Source: Takakia lepidozioides (Eukaryota; Streptophyta; Takakiopsida; Takakiales; Takakiaceae). Taken from it: a DNA stretch of 64,000 bases. The notes beneath the pieces are model-generated. The model saw only the letters and a program-made list of their open reading frames with translations, did no database searches and had not been told where the DNA came from. A program made the position numbers and the translations under genes. Below are positions 33,600 through 46,139 of the stretch, one piece after another. How positions within the stretch are numbered: position 1 is the stretch's first letter; each line of letters opens with the position of its first letter. The DNA is taken from NCBI GenBank assembly GCA_030704615.1, contig CM060732.1, forward strand, positions 32,159,053 through 32,223,052, written 5' to 3'.

Positions 33600-36420
33600 T
33601 CCCGGAATTTCCCTCATGCAGGTAATTCGGAAGCGCCCGGATGGAAATCCGGCGCCGAATTTCCATCCGCGCAGGTAGGGCGGTGCGCCAAATTTCCTTC
33701 AAGCAGGTAATTCGGATGCGCCCGGATGGAAATCCGGCGCCGAATTTCCATCCGCGCAGGTAGGGCGGTGCGCCAAATTTCCTTCAAGCAGGTAATTCGG
33801 ATGCGCCCGGATGGAAATCCGGCGCCGAATTTCCATCCGCGCAGGTAGGGCGGTGCGCCAAATTTCCTTCAAGCAGGTAATTCGGATGCGCGCGGATGGA
33901 AATCCGGCGCCGAATTTCCATCCGCGTAGGTAGGGCGGTGCGCCAAATTTCCTTCAAGCAGGTAATTCGGATGCGCCCGGATGGAAATCCGGCGCCGAAT
34001 TTCCATCCGCGCAGGTAGGCCGGTGCGCCAAATTTCCCTGAAGCAGGTAATTCGGCGCCGAATTTCCATCCTGCAGGTAATTCGAATCGTGGATGAATGG
34101 AAATTCGGCGCCGAATTTCCATCCTGCATGTAAGTCGGATCGGTGCCATATGGATATTCGGCGCCGAATTTCCATCCTGCAGGTAATTCGAATCGTGGAT
34201 GAATGGAAATTCGGCGCCGAATTTCCATCCTGCAGGTAAGTCGGATCGGTGCCATATGGATATTCGGCGCCGAATTTCCATCCTGCAGGTAATTCGAATC
34301 GTGGATGAATGGAAATTCGGCGCCGAATTTCCATCCAGCAGGTAAGTCGGATCGGTGCCATATGGATATTCGGCGCCGAATTTCGATTCGCCATTTATTT
34401 CTGAGCGAGGAATTACCTTCGTGCAGGTAATTCCCAAATAAGAATTACCTTCGTGCAGGTAATTCGCATACAAGAATTACCTTCATGCAGGTAATTTCCA
34501 GATGAGAATTACCTTTGTGCAGGTAATTCTGGACGAGGAATAAACATCGATTGGAATTACCTGCAGGAAGGTAATTGTCATCTGGAAATTACCTGCACGA
34601 AGGTAATTCTTGTATGCGAATTACCTGCACGAAGGTAATTCTTATATGGGAATTACCTGCACGAAGGTAATTCCCCGTTCAGAAATAAATGGCGAGTGGA
34701 AATCCGGCGCCGAATATCCATACGGCACGGATCCGACTTACCTGCTGGATGGAAATTCGGCGCCGAATTTCCATTCATCCACGATTCGAATTACCTGCAG
34801 GATGGAAATTCGGCGCCGAATATCCATATGGCACCGATCCGACTTACCTGCTGGATGGAAATTCGGCGCCGAATTTCCATTCATCCACGATTCGAATTAC
34901 CTGCAGGATGGAAATTCGGCGCCGAATATCCATATGGCACCGATCCGACTTACCTGCTGGATGGAAATTCGGCGCCGAATTTCCATTCATCCACGATTCG
35001 AATTACCTGCAGGATGGAAATTCGGCGCCGAATATCCATATGGCACCGATCCGACTTACCTGCTGGATGGAAATTCGGCGCCGAATTTCCATTCATCCAC
35101 GATTCGAATTACCTGCAGGATGGAAATTCGGCGCCGAATATCCATATGGCACCGATCCGACTTACCTGCTGGATGGAAATTCGGCGCCGAATTTCCATTC
35201 ATCCACGATTCGAATTACCTGCAGGATGGAAATTCGGCGCCGAATATCCATATGGCACCGATCCGACTTACCTGCTGGATGGAAATTCGGCGCCGAATTT
35301 CCATTCATCCACGATTCGAATTACCTGCAGGATGGAAATTCGGCGCCGAATATCCATATGGCACCGATCCGACTTACCTGCTGGATGGAAATTCGGCGCC
35401 GAATTTCCATTCATCCACGATTCGAATTACCTGCAGGATGGAAATTCGGCGCCGAATATCCATATGGCACCGATCCGACTTACCTGCTGGATGGAAATTC
35501 GGCGCCGAATTCCATTCATCCACGATTCGAATTACCTGCAGGATGGAAATTCGGCGCCGAATATCCATATGGCACCGATCCGACTTACCTGCTGGATGGA
35601 AATTCGGCGCCGAATCTCCATCCATCCGAGATTCCACTTACCTGCTGGATGGAAATTCGGCGCCGAATCTCCATCCGGGGATGGTCTCTGTCGGAGAGGT
35701 GCCGCCTCTCCGCCGCTCTGTTGGATATTCGGTGCCGAATTTCCGTCCCGGGGGTTGAAATATGACTGCCAGGTTCCGTCCTCTCCCCCCTCCCCGACTT
35801 CATTGGAACGGCCCCGAATTGAAATTCGGCGCCGTTTTCTCATCTGTGGAGGTTTTTATGTCGGCCAGTTTTCGCTCTGACACGCCGACAACACTTCCTT
35901 TGGGGGGGCCCGGATGGAAATTCGGCGCCGAATGGCCGTCCAGGGGATGTTCTCTGTCGCACACTGGCCGGCCTCTGTGCCCCAGGCGACTTCATCCGGG
36001 CGTCCCCTGTTCGATATTCGTTGCCGAATTTCCGTCCGGGGGTTGAAATGTGACAGCCAACTGCAGGCCACTCCCCCCTCCCCGACTGCATCCGAATCGC
36101 CCCGGATGGAAATTCGGCGCCGTTTTTCCATCTGGGATGTTTTTATGCCGTCCAGTTTTCGGCCTGACCCCCCGACACGACTCCCTTTGGGGGACCGGAT
36201 GGAAATTCGGCGCCGAATCTCCATCCAGGGGATGTTCTCTGTCGCACACACTCCGGCCTCTGCGCCAGAGGCGACTTCATCCGGGCTTCCTCTGTTGGAT
36301 GTTGGGTGCCGAATTTCCATTCGGGGGTAGTAATGTGACGGCACGGTGCCGGCTTATCCCCTTCAGCCGTCATCATCCGGACGGCCCCCCACTTTCTGAC
36401 TGCATACCGTTGGCAGTTAT
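33600..36420. repeat. Giant inverted repeat built from GGCGCC palindromes
   Basis: Left arm: five units of 86 bp (GGATGCGCCCGGATGG..., about 33630-34060), then alternating 53-bp half-units to 34390. Centre: short palindromes of the type GAATTACCTTCGTGCAGG and its complement, 34400-34690, with a symmetry axis near 34540. Right arm: about eight 106-bp units (CATATGGCACCGATCCG at 34825 and every 106 bp), reverse complement of the left half-units. From 35690 to 36340 diverged units with GGAAATTCGGCG continue. Every half-unit contains the palindrome AATTCGGCGCCGAATT or a close variant. The region separates the divergent accessory and transposase genes of the inner element. Confidence 0.93.
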
Positions 36421-36623
36421 TGCGCAAAGACGAGGGGCCGCATTCCGGAGACAAGGTTCATTAACACTCTGACTGTGGATTTTTGAGATAGTTGGCTCCC
36501 TGGATTTGGATCAGGCTTCGTCGCTCGGACAAATCGGCATCGCATTCATTCCCATCGCTGCACCCCCTTCTACCAGGGAGCTTCCCCGCACGCCATCCTG
36601 GCAGTCTTGTGTGCACATCTCCC

Positions 36624-39600
36624 ATGGCGGAAAACCCGAGCGCTACAGTGTACTGCCCTCCTCACGAGCATAGAGCTTCATTTCCGTGCAGAGGGACACC
36701 TGCCGGGTGATGGAGAAATATCTGTGCGTTCGATACCACCTGAAACCGGGGTCGGTTTTTTTTGGAGGAGGAAAGGAAGGACTCAAACGGCCTTGTTGTC
36801 GAGAGTATTGTTGTGCTCCACGATGATTTCGGCGATGGCAGGGAATGGCGAGTTCCACCATCGGACAGCGTCATATACAGGGCTGTTGGGGACTTCATTT
36901 GCCCGCCAAATGCACCGTCTATCCTGGCGCCTTCCACGAAACAATCCGCGAATCAGAGAGTGGGTACCTCAAAGAGAGAAGTCCGCAACGAAGTAAATCC
37001 AGAGCCGAACCCATCCATGAAGACGACCGAGAACCGGGTTGTTCACAACCTGTCCGACTCAGACGAGGTCATGGAAGTTCCGAGGTCGTCCTGGAGATCA
37101 GGCAAGTCCTCAATGGACGTCAGTGGAGGAGGGAGTCATATTCCCAGCACGAGCACCGCAGTTCGATCTATTCTAGAAATTCTGCGAGGGCTTCACCTGG
37201 AGGGACACCGGTCGGAGCTGGCCGGGCTGGACTACAGCATGTTCGCAATTAAATCGGTTACATGCCTTCCCGCCGACGTCGACGGTAATGTCTTCTTTGA
37301 GTTCCCTCCTCGGGCGGACTACTCGAGGGCGTCCGGAATGTTGACAGATATGGATAGAAAACATGACGGTCATCCTTGGTGCGTTACCAAAACCACCAGC
37401 ATGAAGATGCTTGATGGTGTGCGGGTGCGCTACGTTGTTTGTGCGGGCACGTTGCGGTGTTTCTCCCCAACTTGCTTCCACTTTAAATCCAGAGGTCACA
37501 GGAACGAGACCGATTGGACAGGCACAGCTCACCAACCATTTCGAGCTCAGGAAAGGTTCCGAACTCCACATTTAAGTGTGCGCATTGCAAAGAACCACCA
37601 CACTGCATGTCTGTTTGTAATGCCAAGCAGTTCTATGTGTTGCACCGTTTCCCTGACCTCACCCGAGCTTGCATACACGTTGGTTCCCATTGTCACAAAT
37701 TGGCGAGGGGGAACTCGCGGGAGGCTGCCCACGAAGCAGAGCAGCTCGTTCAGGAGGAGGTTAAGTTGAGACGGGGGTGCCAAAACCCAAAAAGATACAG
37801 CTCCAAGCCGCCCCATAAGATGGCATTGGCCAGATTATGTCGGAGACGGCTCGGATAGAGTTCCTCTCGACGAGAAGGAATGGAGGCATTGCTCGAGTCG
37901 GTGTCCCCCGTAGTTCATCACATCGAATGTCCGAAACCACATTGTCCTCTTGCAAACAGAAATTGGGCGTGGCCGGATATGCCACTCCATTCTGGAGGTG
38001 AAGCGACGATGTGGATATGACTACATTCGTGGAAGTAGGTTTCCAGGACAAGGGACTGAGGCAGATCGTTGTTTCGTATTCAAAATGTCCACGTGTGGAC
38101 CTGGCAGTGGCGTCGCTGGTCGACAGGATGACGAGTGGGAACTTGTCAAACTTGGGTCATGTTCGACCATATCAAGCGAATTAACAAATCACCAGTGGGT
38201 GACAATGGTGGCAGCATGTCTACGACACCCACTGCAGGATGCTAATGACATGCTATTTGTGAGATGAAAGGAGAGGACACACAATCGGAGATGCTTCTTT
38301 GGCATGGAATAAACGACAGATGGCCAAGGCGGGATTGCCCCCTCCCAATTTCCGTGGTTTCATGGCGGACAACGCACAAGCAATTGGGCTGCCATCCGAG
38401 GGTGTACGGGCAAGACCCCAATGTTTCCCATGGAAGGCAAGGAGAGATCTTGTGGGTTCCACTTTCTGCAGAGCCTTTCGCATACACAACCAGGCTTCGT
38501 GGCGCCAGATTTCAGAGAGGAGCACCCGTTCCATGTGCCTTGCGTGGAAGCGCGCTCCCACCTTGGATGATGCAGAGACACAGTTTTGCATGCATACGGG
38601 CTTGGTGGACATCGTCAGGTGCTGTAAGGAAATCAGACGAAGGAGCAATGGTCAGTTGGCTAGCATGGTGGCATTATCGTTTCCTCCAGTTCGGCGACTA
38701 TATGCGGGAGGTGAGTTGCACGAATTCCTGTCCCGTTGGATATTATTCTTGCTATTTTGTAACTTGCTTTAACCTCATGTGCTTGTGCAGGAAATGTGTC
38801 TCGACTCCGACACCGACATGCCCACGACAAACATGGCCGAATCAGTGCACTCTTCCTGGCGTGCGTCCTCTTGCGGCGCATCTGGTGGACATCCTCACTG
38901 CCACAACGGAGGACATTGTGAGGTCAATTATGCAGCAATGCAGGTCAACATACGATTTCTTGAAAGGGAACAGTGGGGCTTGGGCCGGACAGGCAGGAAA
39001 TGCTGAGGCGGACTGCCTCCAGATCGAAGAATCCTCGAGTGGGCGGCGGCCTTTGCGAGAGGCCTTCGGGACACGCCATTTCTGCGAAGAGGCCAACATT
39101 TGGAAGGAGATGTTCATACCCGTCCAGTGAGACGAAGACTTGACGAGGCACCCTGGCGGAAGAGGATTCATGGCGAGCTGACAAGAATATTCGCACGCTC
39201 CCTCGTGGTCCGGTGATGTTGTCCGAGGAGGTCTCGTCGAGCACCGGAAGTCCTGCACGTTCAAGATCGCCATCTCCTTTGAGCACAGGGCGCGTGCCCC
39301 GGCACATAAAGAGCCATCTGTAGTAAAGCAATACAACATTTCCATTGTGGAGACAAGAGTGTCGGAGTCACAGTGGAGAATTGCGAGGACATTGCGGCAT
39401 TTCGAGGAAGTGTTGCGCCATCCGGGTGGATACGAGAGCACGCTGTGGTGAGATGATTCGGAGGAACCCACACGGTGCTGGTACCTGCACCTTGTTTCAT
39501 CAGCGGCAGATTTTTGACTCCCACATTGCTCACGCCACAACGCAGACATTTTGGTTCTGTAGGCACGACATAATGACATGTGGTATTTGGCAAGCCCAAG

Positions 39601-40250
39601 TACGGGATTCAGGGAATGCCGGAGCCTCCGGCGTCTGGCCTGTTGCACCGGGTTGCAGCCCCTCTCTCAGAATGAGGCGGATGCTCTATCTGCGGCGTTT
39701 CGAATGGTGCAACGCACAGACATCCCGGCCCACGCATTTCCGGTTCCTCAGACCAAAGCCATTGCATACTGCTCGCTCCAGTAGAGACGGATTGGACAAT
39801 TCTGGCACATCCCACAATGCGATTCGAAGAGTGAAGAGACGACACCCTCCCAACAAGTTGAATGAGACTCGGATTGCCAATGCTCTTGGGATGGCTTGCA
39901 CTATTCAGAGCTCCGTGGACGTACCCCCCCCCACCCGGCCTTGGGCGTGTGTATCGGATGGCAACGGCCCGGCTCGGCTGTACGCGACGATGTATACACA
40001 ATTACGATTGGAGTGAAGCCGACTTGCAACTGTACGGACTTCTCGTTGATGGAAGCAAAGAAGGGTTCGAAGTATTATCCGTGCAAGCATCTGTATTACA
40101 TTTACCTGAAGAGGTTGAGGATGAACTGGACTATTGATGACTTTATTCATGCAACCCCGCGTTGAGCGTGAACGAGCTGCACAAACTCCTCCTTCTTAGG
40201 GATTCCAGAAATCATGATGGGGCAAACGAAATCCTCCATATGGATTTTTC
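36624..40250 (+). pseudogene. Decayed MULE-type transposase of the inner transposon
   Basis: Plus-strand frames match the outer transposase block by block: ILRGLHLEGHRSELAGLDY, RKHDGHPWCVTKTTSMKM, CAGTLRCFSPTCFHF (36.76-37.55 kb frame), then in another frame FKCAHCKEPPHCMSVCNAKQF (37514-37858), GRGRICHSILEVKRRCGYDYI (37.95 kb), FRGFMADNAQA (38.35 kb), DMPTTNMAESVHSSW (38.8 kb), QTFWFCRHDIMTC (39.55 kb) and a SWIM finger PTCNCTDF ... YYPCKHLYYIYL (about 40.02-40.11 kb). The frame changes at least five times, and the start (ATG about 36624) is followed by a stop. It cannot encode a working transposase. It is clearly diverged from the outer copy (about half of residues differ in compared blocks), so the two elements are relatives, not a recent duplication. 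Confidence 0.85.
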
Positions 40251-40369
40251 AAATGCATTTTTGCTGTATCAGACTTTTTTTTTTTTTGGCAGTGTAATGA
40301 ATGCACCCCAAAACTCCTGGAATGAGGCAATATTCCCATTCAATGAGATCCAACAGAGCAGTTTTGGGG

Positions 40370-40760
40370 CCATTTCTGGAAAAATGGCGCCGAATTTCTC
40401 TTTTTGGGGCCGAAAACTCGCTAAGTCCCAACATGCACTGGTACCCTGTGTTTTGGAAAATGGCGCCGAATTTCTCTTTTTGGGGCCGAAAAATGGCTAT
40501 CCCCCAACATGCACTGGTACCGTGTCTGGAAAAATGGCGCCGAATTTCTCTTTTTTGGGCCGAAAACTGGCTAAGTCCGAACATGCACTGGAAAAATGGC
40601 GCCGAATTACCTGTCATGAGGGGACCTATACCGCGGAAATTCGGCACCATTTTCGCCAGAGAGACCTATTGGACCTATTGCCGCGAAATACGTCGCCGTT
40701 TTTTCAGGTTACGGACCCTATTACCGCAATTCGGCGCCATATTTGCACATGTCGCTAGGA
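40370..40760. repeat. Short GGCGCC repeat array next to the inner right end
   Basis: AAAATGGCGCCGAATT occurs at 40381, 40457, 40531 and 40592 (spacing 76, 74, 61), with GGCTAAGTCC between, the same two words that build the 29.5-30.1 kb array. Further GGCGCC/GGCACC-containing blocks continue to 40745. From 40760 to 40930 the sequence is AT-rich with T runs. Confidence 0.85.
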
Positions 40761-40934
40761 ATTGGCTAGCGGAAGACAAAATATCATGAGCACAACTGTC
40801 AAAGTGCAATTTTCCCTTCAAGGGCCAATAATTATTTGGTTTTTCTGACACATTGCATAAATTTGTTTTTTTATTGTTTTTTTTTTATTGTTTTTTATGT
40901 GTTTTTATTTTCGAAATTTGTACTTCTGCTCATG

Positions 40935-41200
40935 AAAACCGATTGTGTTACTACTCTGCTCATGCCGCTCATGCCGCCGCCTGCCGCTCATGCTCATGAA
41001 ATAGCAAACCTCGTTGCACATATATGTCATTACACAACACCGATCCGGCAGGTTGTTTCTTTGTGATTGTCGTTACAGCCGTTCCTATCGCTCTCGCTCG
41101 CTTTGTTTTGAATACGGCAGTCTCGGCTTTGCATGTGTAGATTGTGCAATTCTTTCACACCATTCATGGTGAGTTTCCTTGATACAGAGTGATTGTCGTT
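40935..41200. repeat. Right end of the inner giant transposon and flank
   Basis: Clustered GCTCATG words (CTGCTCATGCCGCTCATG) end in CATGAAATAGC at about 41004, the reverse complement of the left-end block. TGATTGTCGTT at 41064-41074 and 41190-41200 matches the left flank at 26810-26820. One of these is the likely second copy of the target duplication. Outside this point the outer accessory gene resumes. Confidence 0.55.
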
Positions 41201-41248
41201 ACCCCCATACCGATACCGCCATTTCTATTTGCAAATCACTTAGTCAGA

Positions 41249-44200
41249 ACTGATGGCATCGTTCAGAAACTGTGAGGTCGAGCCTACAGGATCAGAGGGA
41301 AAGGATCTGGAGATGGGGACGAGTCCGCAAAAAGCTCAGAGAATACAGATGAAGCAGATGAATCCGAAGTGCACTACCTTGACAAGGTGAAAGAACTCAT
41401 GTCATTCCAGAAGGTAAACTCTCAGGAGGTTATCAGGAGGTGACATGCCGTATCTGGAGGGCGTCTGGAAGCCTCTGTGCCGGATGATATCAATGCCTGT
41501 TGTGCGTCACTCTTTCTCCCATGACATAACAAAATTGGAGAGTGATTTTGTGCATGGATATAGACTTGGTGCACAGTTTTTTATGTGTCACTGACGGATA
41601 TAATGGGGAAAGCACATTAGTTTCTCCAGAGATCAGATGATACCTGGGATGATGCTGGAAGATGCCAATGAGAGTTCGAGCTGGCCTCATGATGGGAAAG
41701 AACACCCAGCATTCTGGCAACCACATGTTCTAACGTCTGGGACGCAACCAACCGATATCTGGCAATGGATGGATACATTCAGAAACACCATTCGAAAGAC
41801 AAAGACAAGCATTTTGCTGTGGAGGCAATGGTTTTGGATCCGGAAACGACATCGCTAGCTTCTTACAGCTACCCCGTGACAAGTAAGTCATCCAGGAGAT
41901 TTGATTCCCTCTGTAGTGTCTTGTTAATCCTCAAAAAAAGGTGTTAGAATGCAATGTTTCCAATGTTTTTGCAGATCAACAGAGAAGATCGCATGTGACA
42001 ACAAGCTTGGTTCACACACTATTCCGAATTCAGAGGATTGGTCTGATGAGCTGGATGATTTTCGGACAGTACTACCACCCAATATCATCAAAAGTGCGAA
42101 ACAGGAAGAGCTGCAGGCACTTGGTATTCTTTGACACGAGAGGCTTTTCTGGAGTACATGTATGCGGTAAGCCCGAGTCTGTAACTGTTTACTTTTCGAA
42201 TACATGTTTTAGAGTCCCTTCGGAGCTAATCACTACTTGAATGAATGCAGCAAGAACTGGCAGAGGCAGCTGAGAAGGAAAATCCGAAATTTCCGCACTA
42301 CACCAGAGGACTAATGACATCAAAGGTGTGGAAGCTGCAATAAAGAAGGAGTTTGAGATGCGAGAACAATTGATGTCAGCTTCGGAAAGCAGCTTAGAAT
42401 AGTAGATCCTGGACTTGGTCCTGAGTTCCTTCATCAGCAGATCAAACACACTATGACAAGCATGTGCATCCGGAGATGCAGCAGGAGAAATTGCACCGGC
42501 TGGCCATATCGATGGTCGACCCACAAACAAAAATAAGGTGGCTGGAGATATGGAACTCAGATCAAACAGTAAAGGACTTGAATCAGTTCCCAAGAGCACC
42601 ATACAGCCTGGCACACAAGGTGGAAGGAATTAGTGATTTGGTGTTTGATAACTGGCTCCACAAGGCTACATTTTGGAGTCAGGTGTGTATTCGAACATGC
42701 TGTTTCTTCTCTCTTCAGTATGTGATGTGTATCTTTTTTTGCAATCTGACAAATATACTATTTGCAGCTCGAAAAGCGCGTCGTCATTGTGCTGGATCAG
42801 ACTTTGAAGGACCTGAACATTGCGATTGTTTCCCTCCCCAAATGTCATTGGAGGCACCATAAGGAAGTGGAGAGGTCTCAACACCTGGAGATACTTTTTT
42901 TCCGGGAGTTCTCCAAAGATGGAGTAACATTTTACGTCGTCAACGACTTTGACAGTCAGTTGGAGGAGAGTGGGCCATGAGCGAGTTGTGTACAGGTGCA
43001 ATGTCATATTTGAAACTCTACTACTGTTTTGTTGGAAAAAATGTGGCTTCATATGGATTGCAATCTTAGATCCAGATTGAATGTCATTGACGACATTCAC
43101 TTCTTTGTCTAAGTCATTCTTAGCGAGTATATGAATTCACCTGTTTAGGATCTAAGGGTGCAATTATATTGTCCCTGATTAGAATTGATAATGTCCTTGA
43201 ATGGCGTTGACGACATTCACATACGGAGGTTGTTGAGAGGTCCTCAAGTTATTTAAATTTTTGTAATGTCCATAGAGGTTACAGTGAGGGTCCTCACTTC
43301 ATTTTGCTGATGTCAGGCAGACATTCAGTTGTTCTGCATTGTTTTTTCCTCTTGCGATGAATGTGGAGGCTTGATAGCTCTGTTTTAAGAAATCCAAAGT
43401 GAAATGTCGTTGACGACATTCACAGCTGTGTCTGTATTATTCAAAAGCGACAAATTCAATTTAATGGATTGGGGAGCTAAGTAATTGGTTTCTTTTTGTA
43501 TTTTTTGGGATGGCGTTGACCCATTCACATACAGTGATGTTTGTGAGGTCCTCAGTGATAGGTTCGTTATGAATGTGCATTGAGTTTTCCTGGATGGTTC
43601 CTTAATCAATTTTTTATTTCCATCCTGTGATTTTGCTTCATTAAGTAATAATTTGGCTTCATTCTTGATGTCGTTGACGACATTCACTTCTATGTCGTGT
43701 CATTTCTAATCGATTATTTGCATTCACCTGGATTAGGATGATTTACAGTGTCATGGAATGAATGTTCTGAATGGCGTTGACGACATTCTATCTGGAGCAG
43801 TAGTGTGGTCCTGAAAGGTCCTTGAGCAAGTTGTCAGAGCCATTTCAATCCATGTTTTATTCTTTCTGTTCTACTTGCATCTTACTCACTGAGCGTTTTT
43901 GTGGGTTGGGATTTATCTCCTTTTTTCAGGTACACGAAATATGTGCTTATGGAAGGAAATCACCTGAGCGGAATTCCCGACTATCTTGACATGTGGTCGG
44001 ACCCTGCAAACGATCCAACCATGTATACTGCAGGGATATTGAAGGACTGGAGTCCTTCTCACTTCAGAGACTGTGGGTGGTACCTTGACTGCCCACCTGA
44101 GCACACGACCTTTCAAGAACAGCATATGAAATACTTGAACAATAACGCTGAGATGCTGGCGCCTTTGACTGACGAAGAGTATCAACGAAACATAGCAACC

Positions 44201-46113
44201 TTGGCTGCCAAGGAGCCTGATGCTCAGGGAACGCCGCAGAAGGGAAAGAAGGCGGGCCGCAAACCAAAAGACAAGGCTGTTGATGTCATAGCCATCTCAC
44301 CAGCAAAGCCAAAGGACAAAGACAAGTCCAAAGAGAAGGAAAAGGACAAGGGGAAGGAGAATGAAAAGGAGATGGAGAGTGGGCAGGACTTTAGTGCTGG
44401 AAGATATACCCGTACTCTTCAGTTCGTGTTCGATGCCAAGCCACACCCTTCCCGTTCTGATTCAGCAGGAGAGATGAAAATTGTTTCGATGATGCAGAGT
44501 CGAAAGAGAGGATACACTGGGGTGCCATCCCCTACCTGGGACAATATAATCTCATTCCTCAATCTGGTGAGAATTCCAGTTACTTTCCTTTTCTCTGAAA
44601 GTTTCGTTGGCAGTATTTCAGTCTCGTTCTTTGAAAACATTCTTGCCATCGTTCTTATAAAAAACATGTCTGTTGCAGGTGAGCACAGGTCCCACCTTCG
44701 TATGCGGTGTGCAGAAAACTTATGCGGCCGACATTGTCATTCTCGACATCCCGGATGGCCAGGCTGTGCCAGAAGTTCTTCAAGGGCAAGACGCCAGGCT
44801 GGAACAAATTCGAGGACAACTACGGGAGTTGGGTGTTCGGGTTCTGTAACAATTTCCTCTCTGATGCAGGGACACTTCTGCTTTTTCAGTCATGTGACAA
44901 TGATAGTCGTCGGGCATTGGCATCATACCTCAAGTCTTCAGGGTTTGAAGTTTTGCGCACATGGAATTGTGTGAACAGCCTCTACCTTGTGAAAGGGGGT
45001 TTCCCTGGTCAGCTGGTATGCCGTCTCCCTTCTGCTTGTGCTTTGATCATGAGTTTCAATTTCTCTGCAGCTCCACTCTAGTAGAATGTTTTATGATCGA
45101 CACCGATCATCAACGATTCATGATTTTTTGTGTGTCAGAGTTCTGAATAGCCGATGTACACACTTCCACTTTAGATTGTGTTTACCACACTAACCTGCTA
45201 TCTTTGGCAGACGAGGATGTTCGAGGCGATCTGCCTGCAGAGGATTCGCACATCAAAGACACCATCCTCCATCCGCAACTTTGAGATTTCTGACCAGGGT
45301 TGTTTCGTCAAACCCCCCTATGAGCCCCATGTCGATGACATTTTGTACAACTTCATGCAGTCTAGTTAGACTCTGAAGAGACCAGATGGCACTCCCTGGA
45401 GAGGTGCAAAGGAAAAGTCACCAGCATTCATGCAAATACTGCTGGAGTCATGCAGCCACCGCTCTGCACGGGTGGTCGATCTTTCTGTGTCCACAGGTTC
45501 GTTTTTTCCCTTCCGAATTGGTTTCCTTTCAACAGTTTCATCTGCTTAAATCCCCCCTCCAAACTGTTCATGTTCTCCTGTCTGGTGCAGGAGCAACTTA
45601 CCACGCATGCAAGGCAGGCGGAAGAAGCCTTTTTGGCATGGAGGGTGATTCTGACCTCTACAACACCGTGCTCTTCCCCCTTTTGTCTGGCTCCACTTCA
45701 GGCACACAGACTGATCGGATTCAAATTCGAAATGATGACGATCCCGAAGATAAGCAGGTCGACAACGACTTTTCATGTGAGTAAGTGCTAAACCCTCTTT
45801 GGGAGTCATACTCAATTTCTCGATAACATCAAAGTTACAGTAATAACTTTTTCAGGCTGTCTTTCAGGAAAGCCAGCGGTGGATCTTCAGGAGATACAGT
45901 CATTTCTGGCAAGTCTGTTTTTGACAGCCCCCTTTCCAATTTTCTGCTCCCTGTTTATGCCGAAGCAATGGCACTTCACGCGGCCGAGTCCCTATCCCCT
46001 GACTTTTTAGTGGCCAGCCGTAGGTGTATCCAGCGTGGATCCGGTGTTCTAAAATACTTAGACTTAGATGCAGAGGAAGAGGGGATACATTGTACTGACT
46101 CTGAGTCAGACTG
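41249..46113 (+). pseudogene. Outer accessory gene, remaining exons: ParB-like remnant and permuted methyltransferase remnant
   Basis: Blocks match the accessory gene at 27-33 kb in the same order. An acidic exon (about 41249-41413, DESAKSSENTDEADESE); VWDATNRYLAMDGYI at about 41.74 kb, where the partner has VWDGNHRLLAW; QQEKLHRLAISMVD and a Trp-rich exon ending FDNWLHKATFWSQ (42480-42680); LKDWSPSHFRDCGWYLDCPP (44.04 kb) and a Lys-rich linker; ADIVILDIPDGQ (44.73 kb), frameshifted from FLSDAGTLLLF (44.87 kb); QTRMFEAICL (45.21 kb), a TAG stop at 45367, then SPAFMQILLESCS and VVDLSVSTG (45.42-45.50 kb) and LFGMEGDSDLYNT (45.63 kb). The C-terminal exon (about 45870-46113) ends in an acidic tail. 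Loss of the GNHR word, the frameshift, the stop and the altered motif I show that it is not functional. DIPDG is nevertheless kept. Confidence 0.72.
43070..43800. repeat. Intron with six dispersed GACGACATTC palindromes
   Basis: Variants of AATGTCGTTGACGACATT, an almost perfect palindrome, occur at about 43079, 43199, 43403, 43508, 43668 and 43770. They alternate between 'GTCGTTGACGACATTCAC' and 'GGCGTTGACGACATTCAC' forms, the latter often followed by a GAGGTCCT word. No coding sequence is present. They lie in an intron of the outer accessory gene. Confidence 0.75.
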
Positions 46114-46139
46114 AACTGTATTCTTTTAATATTCATTTT

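Noticed and set aside
33784-34473. Open frames on the minus strand in the left arm
   Set aside because: Same repeat read from the other side; peptide words are identical to those of the right arm.
34610-35880. Three overlapping long open frames (358-394 codons) on the plus strand
   Set aside because: They are translations of the 106-bp repeat in all three frames (106 is not a multiple of 3, so the same peptide words cycle). No start context, no domain; repeat by-products.
29470-36420. CRISPR-like array
   Set aside because: Repeats are longer than CRISPR repeats, the spacers repeat too, and the genome is eukaryotic.
36624-46113. Recent inverted duplication of the left half (21.9-33.4 kb)
   Set aside because: Gene order, strand and divergence do not fit: protein blocks differ at about half of positions and each half has its own ends; two related nested elements explain it better.
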